64,000 nucleotides of DNA from an uncultured Pelagibacteraceae bacterium (GTDB taxonomy: Bacteria; Pseudomonadota; Alphaproteobacteria; Pelagibacterales; Pelagibacteraceae): assembly GCA_902612325.1 (NCBI GenBank), contig CACMDB010000006.1, forward strand, positions 21,632 to 85,631, read 5' to 3'. The notes below the pieces were generated by a model. It ran no database searches. It was not told where the DNA came from and worked only from the letters and a program-made list of their open reading frames with translations. Position numbers and translations under genes: made by a program. Shown in pieces: positions 45,286-53,375 of the stretch. The stretch's first letter is position 1, and the number at the start of each line of letters is the position of its first letter.

Positions 45286-45413
45286 TTTATAGGGTATATA
45301 ATTTTTTTTTTAAAAATACCTAATTCTTTATATTGTTCAGATGTTGAACAGTAAAGCATTATATTGAATTTCCATAAAAATCTATTAAAGTAATTAATAT
45401 CTAGATAAATCAT
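45282..45413 (-). CDS. possible 43-residue protein overlapping the radical SAM start
   Basis: An open frame from ATG at 45413 to a TGA that overlaps the radical SAM ATG as ATGA. The product begins MIYLDINYFNRFLWKFNIML and ends KKKIIYPIK; it is rich in aromatic and basic residues with one Cys. The ATGA coupling is the same junction seen at many real gene pairs here. Against it: the predicted promoter and palindrome at 45327-45355 lie inside it, and no family is recognised. It may be a chance frame in a regulatory gap, a remnant, or a small partner protein. Confidence 0.3.
   Translation of the reverse strand: MIYLDINYFNRFLWKFNIMLYCSTSEQYKELGIFKKKIIYPIK
45327..45355 (-). promoter_or_regulatory. 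promoter of the radical SAM module
   Basis: On the minus strand TTTACT (45355-45350), a 17-base spacer and TATAAA (45332-45327) form a good promoter, giving a leader of about 35 bases before the radical SAM gene. The spacer is exactly filled by the palindrome at 45333-45351. It lies in a 145-base gap, the longest in the glycan island. Confidence 0.55.
45333..45351. promoter_or_regulatory. operator-like palindrome, copy 2
   Basis: TTGTTCA-GATGT-TGAACAG: seven-base half sites with five bases between, one mismatch in the outermost pair. It matches the half sites and spacing of the palindrome at 63825-63843 in front of the MarR-type regulator. Its position inside the promoter spacer suggests repression when bound. 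Confidence 0.55.
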
Positions 45414-45430
45414 GTCATTTTTAAGATTTA

Positions 45431-46333
45431 TTAATTATCAAAAAAATCAATTGTTTTTTTTAATCCATTAGTAAATTTTATTCTTGGTTTCCAATTAAAG
45501 ACTCTTTTCACAAGACTTATATTAGGGTAAATTACTTTTGGTTCATCTATTCTTAATTTAATTTTTTTTGATGATTGTGCACCACCCTTACATAGTTTTT
45601 TAATTTTTTTTGCGACTAAACTTAAATCAAACGGTTTACCATATCCAACGTTAAACACTTTACCTGAAATTGAGCTAAAGTTATCATAACCTATAATTTT
45701 AATAAAAAGATTTAAGAGATCTTCAATGTAAAGAAAGTCTCGATAAACTCCTCTATCATGGCAATCATAATATTGATTCATGAGACATTTTTTTATTACA
45801 ATTGGTATAAATCTATTATTTGATTGATGTGGACCATATACCTGATAAAGACGCAAAATAATTCCGTTTATTTTATTCTTTTTACAAAATTTTTGAATAT
45901 ATTTAGTTGCTCTCAACTTTGTTCTTGCATATATCAATTTTGGTTTGCATTTATTCTGTTCCTTGTGAGGAGAAACAGAAACCCCATATTCTGCACAACT
46001 TCCAATTTGAATGAAGATTTTCAATTTTTTATCTTTAAAATAATCGATTAGATTTTTAACAGCAGAAAACTGACTAGCTACTGTTAAAGTTTTATTAAAA
46101 TGGTCAACATTGCCACCAAGATTGATGACAATATCAAATTTATATTTATCTAATAATTTAAAATTTTTTTTTTTTGTAAAATCAAAAAAGATATATCTTA
46201 TATTTCTAATTTTATTTCTAGAAAATCTATTTTTAGAAACACTTACTATGTCAAAATCCTTTTTTTTTAATAAATTAATTAAATGAAATCCAATAAAACC
46301 AGTTCCACCAATTATTAGAATCTTTTTATTCAT
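45431..46333 (-). CDS. NAD-dependent epimerase/dehydratase
   Basis: Extended short-chain dehydrogenase of 300 residues: IGGTGFIGFHLINLLK, VINLGGNVDHFNKT, IQIGSCAEYGVSVSPHKEQ, catalytic IYARTKLRAT (Tyr/Lys), LRLYQVYGPHQSNNRFIP and RDFLYIEDLLNL. It is a paralogue of the gene at 36610-37509, sharing the unusual VDH-x-NK and GSC-x-EYG blocks. It lies downstream of the DesII-like and transferase genes. Substrate unknown. Confidence 0.8.
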   Translation of the reverse strand: MNKKILIIGGTGFIGFHLINLLKKKDFDIVSVSKNRFSRNKIRNIRYIFFDFTKKKNFKLLDKYKFDIVINLGGNVDHFNKTLTVASQFSAVKNLIDYFKDKKLKIFIQIGSCAEYGVSVSPHKEQNKCKPKLIYARTKLRATKYIQKFCKKNKINGIILRLYQVYGPHQSNNRFIPIVIKKCLMNQYYDCHDRGVYRDFLYIEDLLNLFIKIIGYDNFSSISGKVFNVGYGKPFDLSLVAKKIKKLCKGGAQSSKKIKLRIDEPKVIYPNISLVKRVFNWKPRIKFTNGLKKTIDFFDN

Positions 46334-46343
46334 TAATAATTTC

Positions 46344-47324
46344 TTAAATATTTTTAATTTTTATTTTGTGAAATTTTGTTTTAATTTTTTTCTTTTCAAA
46401 ATTTTGATATTTTTTAATCAATTCGAGCTTTTTATTATCATTAAGAATTTTACCTATTTTCCATACACTGTTTGCATCAGAGAGGGTTCCGGCAAAATGC
46501 AGAAAATAATTTTCAATTAAAATTTGTTCAATAACTATTTTTAAAATTTTTTTATCTTTGAATTTATTATAATATAGAAAATTATATTTATCAGCTATTT
46601 CAAATAACCATATTGCTTGAAACTTATAATCAATCCAATTAATTAAATTTAAACTCATCAATTCATTATTTAATGGAACCTCAACTCCAGAAAATTTTTT
46701 GTTTAATGTTTTGTTGCAATATTTTTTATAAATATTTAATAGAATTTTATGAAACTTTTCAATATTAAAAACCAAAACGCCTGCAACAAAATAATTATTA
46801 AAAATTTTTTTAAATTTATAGTATTTAAAAATTTCTTTAGGACTTGCTGTTAAGGAACTATTTAAAGGATAATTTTTACTAAGAAAGTTTTTTCTTAAAA
46901 ACACTAATTTTTTTCTTAAATTAAAATTACTTTTTAAAAAAGGAATGTCCTTATATGCTTTAACGGCAGATATTTTGTTTCTTTTATGTTTAGAAAATAT
47001 GTTTGGTGCTAAAGGATTGATAAAAATATCGGTATCTAGCAGACATATATTGCCCACATTTTTTAAGTTCAATCTTAAATATTGACTCACCAATAACCTT
47101 TGCCAAGTAGGAGATTTCCAATTTAAACTTTCTTTTGAAATTAAATCTTTGTAGATTATGATTAAACCTAAATTATTATTTTTACAATATTTAAGCCACA
47201 ATTTAGATGAAAATTTTTTCCAGTCTAAATAATGTTTTTGTCCAATTGCAATACTAACTAAATAATTTTTTGATTTCGATTTTAAAAATAATTTGTGACA
47301 ATTTTTTTCAAATTTAAATGTCAT
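46344..47324 (-). CDS. putative glycosyltransferase with DxD motif
   Basis: The start at 47324 (MTFKFEKN) is preferred; an ATG 63 bases upstream lies further inside the radical SAM gene. The protein (326 residues) has YLVSIAIGQKHY near the N-terminus, SQYLRLNLKNVGNICLLDTDIFINPLAP with a DTD metal motif, VAGVLVFNIEKFHKIL, and FLHFAGTLSD near the end. This layout resembles nucleotide-diphospho-sugar transferases such as GT8-like enzymes. The exact family is not secure. It overlaps the DesII-like gene by 11 bases. Confidence 0.65.
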   Translation of the reverse strand: MTFKFEKNCHKLFLKSKSKNYLVSIAIGQKHYLDWKKFSSKLWLKYCKNNNLGLIIIYKDLISKESLNWKSPTWQRLLVSQYLRLNLKNVGNICLLDTDIFINPLAPNIFSKHKRNKISAVKAYKDIPFLKSNFNLRKKLVFLRKNFLSKNYPLNSSLTASPKEIFKYYKFKKIFNNYFVAGVLVFNIEKFHKILLNIYKKYCNKTLNKKFSGVEVPLNNELMSLNLINWIDYKFQAIWLFEIADKYNFLYYNKFKDKKILKIVIEQILIENYFLHFAGTLSDANSVWKIGKILNDNKKLELIKKYQNFEKKKIKTKFHKIKIKNI

Positions 47325-48810
47325 CCGAATACCAATTGTTCCCCAATGACTCTTTATTATCAAAATTTTTAAAGGCAATTGGACCAAAGCTTAATGGTAT
47401 TCCAAATTTTTCATCTTCCTCAGCTTGGTTTACTAAAGCATTCAGTACATGATCAAATGAGTCTAGAAATCTTGTATCATTTTTTTCAAATTTAATCGGT
47501 TCATTTCTTTTTAAAAAATTTTTTATATTATTTTCTAAAGAATTTACTTCATTACCAAGTCTTCCAATTATAACTTTTTTATTTCCCTGACGATTTAAAA
47601 ATCCTGCTTCTCTAAATAAAAAAATATCTCCATGTAGATCAACAGCTATAGATAGCTGGGAAAAACCAAATGATCTAATTTTTTCTCCTTTTATTTTAAC
47701 AAGACCTCTGTCAAATATTTTTTGAGACAAGTACTCTAATGAATAGCCGTAATCTACATGTAAACGTGGACAATATTCCTTTTTTAGTTCCTCAAAGTTT
47801 TCAATAATTTTTAATAGATCTTCTCTATTCTGGTCTGTCATACCATTGTTCAATCTATACTTTCGTTCTGTATCATAATTTTCATCTTGTCCGGTGACAC
47901 TTTGATAATCATCTCTTAGCGTTAAAAAATTTATACCGTCACCATTTTTTACTTCAGAATTAATTTCCTTTATAAGCAATAGCACATTCTTTAAATCTTT
48001 ATAATTTTCTGGTAAAATAATAAAGTTAAATCCAACTTTTAAATTTTTATTAATATCATTTCTAGATATTAAAAAATTTATTACATTTTTTTTGACCATC
48101 TTGAAGCTTTTATTAAGTTGTGTAATATCTTTGTACGATTCGTCGTCGTGTCCATAAAGTGAAATTCTTAAAGAATCAAGAAGCCATATCTCTGGATTTT
48201 TTTTTACAAAACTATCTGTTAGAGAGTATGCATTTGTAATAAGTGGAAGTTTAAATCCACAGTCTGAGCCTGTCTTAATAATACTTCCAAGTTTGGGATT
48301 TGTAAGAGGTTCTAAGCCCCCGGATATCGAGATTTTAGTCCCTTTATCTGCTTCAGAAATCATATTATTAATTTTATTAATTCCATCATCGATTATTGAG
48401 CTTTCATATTTTGCTTTTTGATTTCTTCCACAGAAACCACAAAAAAACATACATGAAACTCCTGGAAAAATAGCAATCCTCAAAGGAAACTTATAATTAT
48501 TTCTTATTACATCATTAACTCTGTGAGAGAATGGCAAGATTGTATTCCAATATTTTTTTGCTGCACTATTTTTTGTGATTAATATTTGTAATTTTTCGCT
48601 TTCTCTTATTATCTTATTAAGATCTATTAAATATTCTTTGTTTTTTAGATTTATTTTATTAAAAATATTTTCTTGTAATACCCATGGTTTTCTTGAGAAA
48701 CTATTAATTATTCTATCAATATCACTTTTTACCTGATCAAGACTCATATTGTGATATTTTTTAAGAATAATCTCCTCTAATTTTTTAGTCAAAATATTAC
48801 TACCATTCAT
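47314..48810 (-). CDS. DesII-like radical SAM enzyme (amino-dideoxysugar deaminase family)
   Basis: A 498-residue radical SAM protein closely resembling DesII, which removes ammonia from TDP-4-amino-4,6-dideoxyglucose in desosamine biosynthesis. The cluster motif is CMFFCGFC (Cys120, Cys124, Cys127). Blocks shared with DesII as I recall it: YWNTILPF, SGGLEPLTNP, ITNAYSLT, LDSLRISLYGHDDESY, HVDYGYSLE, AVDLHGDIFLFREAGF and FLDSFDHVLNALVNQ. Length and order are the same. The true substrate here could be a TDP-, CDP- or UDP-linked aminosugar, perhaps made with the aminotransferase at 57282. Confidence 0.82.
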   Translation of the reverse strand: MNGSNILTKKLEEIILKKYHNMSLDQVKSDIDRIINSFSRKPWVLQENIFNKINLKNKEYLIDLNKIIRESEKLQILITKNSAAKKYWNTILPFSHRVNDVIRNNYKFPLRIAIFPGVSCMFFCGFCGRNQKAKYESSIIDDGINKINNMISEADKGTKISISGGLEPLTNPKLGSIIKTGSDCGFKLPLITNAYSLTDSFVKKNPEIWLLDSLRISLYGHDDESYKDITQLNKSFKMVKKNVINFLISRNDINKNLKVGFNFIILPENYKDLKNVLLLIKEINSEVKNGDGINFLTLRDDYQSVTGQDENYDTERKYRLNNGMTDQNREDLLKIIENFEELKKEYCPRLHVDYGYSLEYLSQKIFDRGLVKIKGEKIRSFGFSQLSIAVDLHGDIFLFREAGFLNRQGNKKVIIGRLGNEVNSLENNIKNFLKRNEPIKFEKNDTRFLDSFDHVLNALVNQAEEDEKFGIPLSFGPIAFKNFDNKESLGNNWYSDDI

Positions 48811-48822
48811 AAAATTTTTCTT

Positions 48823-49551
48823 TTAACAGTATTTATTATTTATAATAGAGATTAATTTCCCTGCAAAAAATGAGTTAGAAAAATTTTCTCTGAAATCTAA
48901 GTTATCATTTTTAAAAATATACTTAATCATTTTTTCAATCGGGTCCTTTTTAAATAACATCATATTAACGTTATTAATTTTATGTTTTTTATCTTTAGAA
49001 TTAATATCATAAATAAACTTAAAGATTTTATTACCAGTAAGTAAAATAATTAAAAGATGATTTTTTTGCTCTTGATACTTTTTCACTTTTAGGTCTTCTA
49101 AATTTATATGTTTTTTCAATAAATAAAAATCATGATAAGCAAATCTATGTAAGAGCGAGTCTTTAGAGGTCTGAGATTTTTTTTTTCTCAAAATAAAATT
49201 TTGTTTCTTAATTTTATATCTTTTTTTCTTAAAAAATTCGACATCGTTTACATATAAATTAGTTTTTTTTCTTTTTGCGAAATTGAATAATTCTATTGTG
49301 TTCTTTAAATGAATTGTCAATGGTTTTTCACAAAAAACTTTTTTCTTTTTATTTAAAAAATATTTCACAATATCATAATGTGTTGCGTTATTTGTAAGTA
49401 CAAATATCCAAGAAATTTTAGATAAGTTAAATTTTTTATAACCTGTTTTGGTATTTGCAATGAATTTTATATTGGCAAATTTTTTTATTTTAGGGATCAT
49501 AATTTTTGCCCATTTACCATTTCCAATTATACCAACATTTTTTTTTTTCAT
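48823..49551 (-). CDS. Gfo/Idh/MocA-type oxidoreductase, short
   Basis: Starts at 49551, overlapping the FAD oxidoreductase stop as ATGA and giving the normal N-terminus MKKKNVGIIGNGKWAKIM. The dinucleotide motif GIIGNGKWA and the family's EKP motif (KKVFCEKPLTIH) are present. At 242 residues it is about 100 shorter than a standard Gfo/Idh/MocA enzyme, so the C-terminal sheet domain is reduced. It stands between the FAD oxidoreductase and the DesII-like gene, and may act on the keto sugar DesII-type chemistry produces. Confidence 0.72.
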   Translation of the reverse strand: MKKKNVGIIGNGKWAKIMIPKIKKFANIKFIANTKTGYKKFNLSKISWIFVLTNNATHYDIVKYFLNKKKKVFCEKPLTIHLKNTIELFNFAKRKKTNLYVNDVEFFKKKRYKIKKQNFILRKKKSQTSKDSLLHRFAYHDFYLLKKHINLEDLKVKKYQEQKNHLLIILLTGNKIFKFIYDINSKDKKHKINNVNMMLFKKDPIEKMIKYIFKNDNLDFRENFSNSFFAGKLISIINNKYC

Positions 49552-50594
49552 AACATCTTGTTTAATTTTTTTGCTAAACCAACAGAGGTATTCCACTTAC
49601 CAGACAAAATTGTAATTACTTTTTTATTTATATGTGAAATTTGGTTCAATCTTTCATCAGTTTTTTCTTTATTCATTTCTAAAGTTCTCACTACAAAAAA
49701 AGATCCTATATATTTTGCACTTTTTAAAAATGGCAGATAATTCTGACAATTTCTGATAAAGCTCAAAAATTTCGAGACTTTCCTGTTTTTAATAATTCCT
49801 CTATTAATAAATTTTTTTTTAAAACTTTTAAAGCTAGGATAATAATTTTCAGTTATTTCCAATTTTGAGTTTTTTACATCACTCAACAAATGATAATTAG
49901 AACCTAAATAGGGATCAAGCGAGACAAACTTACCATCCAAAACCATAAAACTTTCTTTTTTGAATTTTTTTGGTAGTTTGATAATAATTTTTTCTACTAA
50001 CTCATACTTATATTTTTTTTTTGGTTTTAAACCTAAATTTTTTAAAACTAGATTATTCTGATCATAACAAGCAATTATAACTTTATCATAATTTTCTAAA
50101 TTTTTTTTTTGAAACTTTTTATTAAGTTTTAAATTTACTTTTGAGTCCTTCAATTTAGTTAAAATTTTTTTTTTTATCTTGAAATAATTTAAATTTTTTT
50201 CATCTGACAATATTGGTTTTGAAACTAAACTACTAAAGTTTTGATTTTTAGTAATTCTATAATAAAGTTTATTTTTTTTTAAAAATTCAATAAATTGTTG
50301 AAAATTTGTTTTTGAATTAATATTTGATATTGCATAGTAATTATTAGTTGTACCCAAAACATCATTTCCGTAAAAATCTAAAAAACTTTTATTGAATTTT
50401 TTTACTTCATTTAATGTCTGGATTGATCTTGGATAGTGATAACCTTGATGAAAGCGCATTTGATTTGCTCTTGATGCTCCATTCAATATGGATTTTTTTT
50501 TTTCATATAGATCTATGCTATGTTTTTTTGACAATATCAAAGCAGTTGTTACTCCAAAAAAACCCGACCCAATAATTGCGATTTTTTTTTTCAT
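49548..50594 (-). CDS. FAD-dependent oxidoreductase (DAO-like)
   Basis: Flavoprotein of 348 residues beginning KKIAIIGSGFFGVTTALILSK, the GxGxxG dinucleotide site, followed by an Asp/Glu-ending strand (IDLYEKK). The GASRANQMRFHQGYHYPRS stretch is typical of D-amino-acid-oxidase-like proteins found in surface-sugar clusters. A C-terminal NAD(P)/FAD motif (ITILSGKWNTSVGLAKKL) closes the fold. It lies three bases after the PseB-type gene and is coupled to the Gfo/Idh/MocA gene. Substrate unknown. Confidence 0.75.
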   Translation of the reverse strand: MKKKIAIIGSGFFGVTTALILSKKHSIDLYEKKKSILNGASRANQMRFHQGYHYPRSIQTLNEVKKFNKSFLDFYGNDVLGTTNNYYAISNINSKTNFQQFIEFLKKNKLYYRITKNQNFSSLVSKPILSDEKNLNYFKIKKKILTKLKDSKVNLKLNKKFQKKNLENYDKVIIACYDQNNLVLKNLGLKPKKKYKYELVEKIIIKLPKKFKKESFMVLDGKFVSLDPYLGSNYHLLSDVKNSKLEITENYYPSFKSFKKKFINRGIIKNRKVSKFLSFIRNCQNYLPFLKSAKYIGSFFVVRTLEMNKEKTDERLNQISHINKKVITILSGKWNTSVGLAKKLNKML

Positions 50595-50597
50595 TTT

Positions 50598-51608
50598 TTA
50601 GAAAAGAGGAATTTCTAAAAGTATTTTTTTTAATTCTCTAATTGAGAGAAAAGTATTATCTTTTGAGTTGTATGAAAATTTCTTTTTAACTCTAAATTTT
50701 TTAATTTTATTTATTGAATTTTTTATATTTTCTGACATTAAATTATCAGTGAAATGAACGTAATATTTTCCAAAATCATAAATATGTTCGGACTCCTCAA
50801 AATTAATTAGTTCCTCATGTATTTTTTCTCCGTATCTTACACCAGTTATTTTAAAGCCTTTTTTGGGGTTAATAGCTTTCACTAGGTCGGACAATTTATA
50901 AGAGGGTATTTTTGGAATAAAAATTTCTCCTCCAAAACTATTTTTCATCGCTGTAAAAACTAAATTAATTGCATCGTTCATGGTAATACTAAATCTAGTC
51001 ATTTCCAAATCTGTTACTGGTAAAGTTTTACCAATATTATCGTAATGTTTAAAAAGTGGTATGACAGAACCTCTTGAACCATTTACATTGCCATAACGAA
51101 CTACGGAAAACTTCGTTTTTCTTTTTCCAATTATATTATTTGTCGAAATGAATAGTTTATCTGAACAAAGTTTAGTAGCACCATATAAATTTTTTGGAGC
51201 AACTGCTTTGTCTGTAGATAAAGCGATAACCTTTTCAATATTATTTGAAAAACAAGCCTCAATAATATTTTGAGCACCTAGAATGTTTGTTTTAACAAAC
51301 TCTATCGGATTATATTCTGCTGCAGGCACTTGTTTTAATGCAGCTGCATGAATAACAATATCGATATCATTAAGTGCATATTTAAGGCGATCACCATCTC
51401 TGACGTCACCAATCACAAATCTTATTTTTGTAAAATCTTTTGGAAAGTTTAATTTTAAAAAGTCAAAAAAATTGCTCTGTTTGAACTCATCTCGACTGAA
51501 TAAAACAATTTTGCGAAAAGGTATTTTTTTTTTTAATAAAAAAATACAAAATTCTTTACCAAATGATCCTGTGCCGCCAGTAACAAAGATAGATTTATTT
51601 TGAAACAT
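50598..51608 (-). CDS. pseB: PseB-type UDP-GlcNAc 4,6-dehydratase (inverting)
   Basis: First enzyme of pseudaminic-acid-type pathways. The N-terminus FVTGGTGSFGKEFCIFLLKK, SRDEFKQS, GDVRDGDRLKYAL, HAAALKQVPAAEYNPIEFVKTNI, STDKAVAPKNLYGATKL and RYGNVNGSRGSVIPLF are the standard PseB/FlaA1 blocks. The length of 336 is normal. The remaining Pse enzymes present are at most a candidate aminotransferase (57282) and synthases (52307, 61287). A 78-base AT-rich gap upstream may hold a promoter. Confidence 0.92.
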   Translation of the reverse strand: MFQNKSIFVTGGTGSFGKEFCIFLLKKKIPFRKIVLFSRDEFKQSNFFDFLKLNFPKDFTKIRFVIGDVRDGDRLKYALNDIDIVIHAAALKQVPAAEYNPIEFVKTNILGAQNIIEACFSNNIEKVIALSTDKAVAPKNLYGATKLCSDKLFISTNNIIGKRKTKFSVVRYGNVNGSRGSVIPLFKHYDNIGKTLPVTDLEMTRFSITMNDAINLVFTAMKNSFGGEIFIPKIPSYKLSDLVKAINPKKGFKITGVRYGEKIHEELINFEESEHIYDFGKYYVHFTDNLMSENIKNSINKIKKFRVKKKFSYNSKDNTFLSIRELKKILLEIPLF

Positions 51609-51686
51609 TGTTTAGTAATCCATTTATAATAACACAATTATATTGACTTGATATTATAATATAAACTAAATATTGAAATTTTGTGT

Positions 51687-52322
51687 TCAAATTAAGTTCT
51701 TCAAAATTGATTTAAATATTTTATAATTAGGTGTAAAATTTCCTACTCTTCGATCTCTATTTTTCAATTTTTTACATTTAATAGGAAAGTTTTCTATTTT
51801 ATAATTTCTAATTTTATAAATATTAATTATCTCAGTTAAATACTGGTCTGTTTTGATAAAATCTAAATTTTTTTTTAATGATTTAAATTTATATAATTTA
51901 AAACCACTCAAAGGATCATGAATTTTTATTTTTATTAAAAAAAGATAATTTAAAATTTTTTCCAAAAATCTATTCAGCTCTTTTCTATTGCATATTACCA
52001 AATCTGCATTAACTTTTTTTTGAAATCTTATCAATTTGGATAAATCGCTTGGATAATGTTCTCCATCAGCATCGAATGTGATAACACTTTTAGTTTTTGG
52101 ATATTTTTTTTTAATAAATTTAAAACCTTTAATCAAAGATTTTTCATATCCCAAATTTTTTGGATTTGTAACTATTTCAACATTACTTCTGCTAGATAAT
52201 TTTTTTGTTTTATCAGTTGAAGCATCATTAATTATCAAAACTTTAAATGATATTTTTTTTAAAAGATACTTTAAACTTTTATATTCATTAAAAGCAGGTA
52301 TAAGAATTATTTCATCAGACAT
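51687..52322 (-). CDS. small family 2 glycosyltransferase
   Basis: A compact GT-A domain of 211 residues: IILIPAFNEYKSLKYLL, LIINDASTDKT, the GYEKSLIKGF motif and TFDADGEHYPSDL with the DADGEH metal site. This resembles polyprenyl-phosphate glycosyltransferases that lack membrane anchors. It overlaps the NeuB-type gene upstream by 16 bases. Donor and acceptor unknown. Confidence 0.82.
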   Translation of the reverse strand: MSDEIILIPAFNEYKSLKYLLKKISFKVLIINDASTDKTKKLSSRSNVEIVTNPKNLGYEKSLIKGFKFIKKKYPKTKSVITFDADGEHYPSDLSKLIRFQKKVNADLVICNRKELNRFLEKILNYLFLIKIKIHDPLSGFKLYKFKSLKKNLDFIKTDQYLTEIINIYKIRNYKIENFPIKCKKLKNRDRRVGNFTPNYKIFKSILKNLI

Positions 52323-53374
52323 TTTTTTGTAACTAATGAATTTTTGCTCATATTAAATTTAAATTTCTTTCCAATGAGTCTATTAATTTCAAAGATATCA
52401 ATTGAATTTTTAGGACAAGGCCTTAGAAAGTTAATTTTATTAAGTGTTAAAGACTCATTTTTCTTTACATCTTTTTTAAGCCAAGCTCCTCTTCTTTGAA
52501 CAATTACAGATTGTTTTTCATTATTCTCCACTTTTTTATTTCCATCACCCAGTGCCTTCTCTAAAATTCTAGTTTGATCCACCATTTCTTTCCATGTTGA
52601 AAAATTCATTGAAAATTTATGATCTGGTCCATAACGATTATTGTTATCTGTAAAATGTTTTTCAATCACCTTTGCACCTAAAGCAACTGCACCTATAACA
52701 CTAACATGTCCAGGCGTATGGTCGCTTAGACCAAGAATTACATTTTCTTTGAAAAGTTTTTTATAGGATTTTATTACATTTAGATTTAAGTTTTCAAAAT
52801 TTTTTAAACTATTTGTGTAGTTGGTATTACATTGCATAACACAGACTTGTTTATTATGTTTTAATATCTCTTTAACAGTTTTTTTTACCTCGTTAAAATC
52901 TGATGCTCCAGTTGCTAAAAATACAGGTTTTTTCTTTTTTGATATTCTAATAATAATTTCTTTCCAAGTTATATCACCAGATCCAATTTTATAAGCCGGA
53001 ATGAATTTATTTACTTCATCGACATAATTTAAATCATAGGGTGATGTAAGAAAATCAATATTATTTTTTTTGCATTCTTTATAGAGAATGGGAGTCCAAT
53101 CAGGATTAATACTTGCTTTTTTATATGTTTCAAAAACACTTTCTTTCCATTTTTTTTGATGAGTTAATTTACCTAATTTTTTAAAACCATAATCACTGAC
53201 TATGGTTTCAGCTTTAAAATGTTGAAATTTTGCTGCGTTTGCTCCCGCTTTCGCACAAAGTTTAATTAATTTTTTTGCCCTAGAAAGATTTCCGTCATGA
53301 TTGGCAGCTATATCTGCAATGAAATAAGTTTTAGAATTTTGTGAAATAATCTTTTTCCCTAATTTTATTTTCAT
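52307..53374 (-). CDS. neuB: NeuB-family nonulosonic acid synthase with SAF domain
   Basis: Condenses phosphoenolpyruvate with an N-acetylated hexose to form a nine-carbon sugar acid (sialic, legionaminic or pseudaminic type). The barrel has YFIADIAANHDGNLSRAKKLI, AAKFQHFKAETIVSD, LTSPYDL, YKIGSGDITW, VFLATGAS, VMQCNTNYTNS, LGLSDHTPGH, EKHFTDNNNRYGPDHKFSM. A C-terminal antifreeze/SAF domain follows (RRGAWLKKDVKKNESLTLN). At 355 residues it is full length. Which sugar is made cannot be told; PseB nearby favours a pseudaminic-type product. Confidence 0.9.
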   Translation of the reverse strand: MKIKLGKKIISQNSKTYFIADIAANHDGNLSRAKKLIKLCAKAGANAAKFQHFKAETIVSDYGFKKLGKLTHQKKWKESVFETYKKASINPDWTPILYKECKKNNIDFLTSPYDLNYVDEVNKFIPAYKIGSGDITWKEIIIRISKKKKPVFLATGASDFNEVKKTVKEILKHNKQVCVMQCNTNYTNSLKNFENLNLNVIKSYKKLFKENVILGLSDHTPGHVSVIGAVALGAKVIEKHFTDNNNRYGPDHKFSMNFSTWKEMVDQTRILEKALGDGNKKVENNEKQSVIVQRRGAWLKKDVKKNESLTLNKINFLRPCPKNSIDIFEINRLIGKKFKFNMSKNSLVTKKCLMK

Positions 53375-53375
53375 T

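Noticed and set aside
51609..51690. Third operator copy before pseB (TGTTCA at 51684-51689)
   Set aside because: Only one half site is present and no matching TGAACA lies at the right distance; it overlaps the end of the glycosyltransferase gene.
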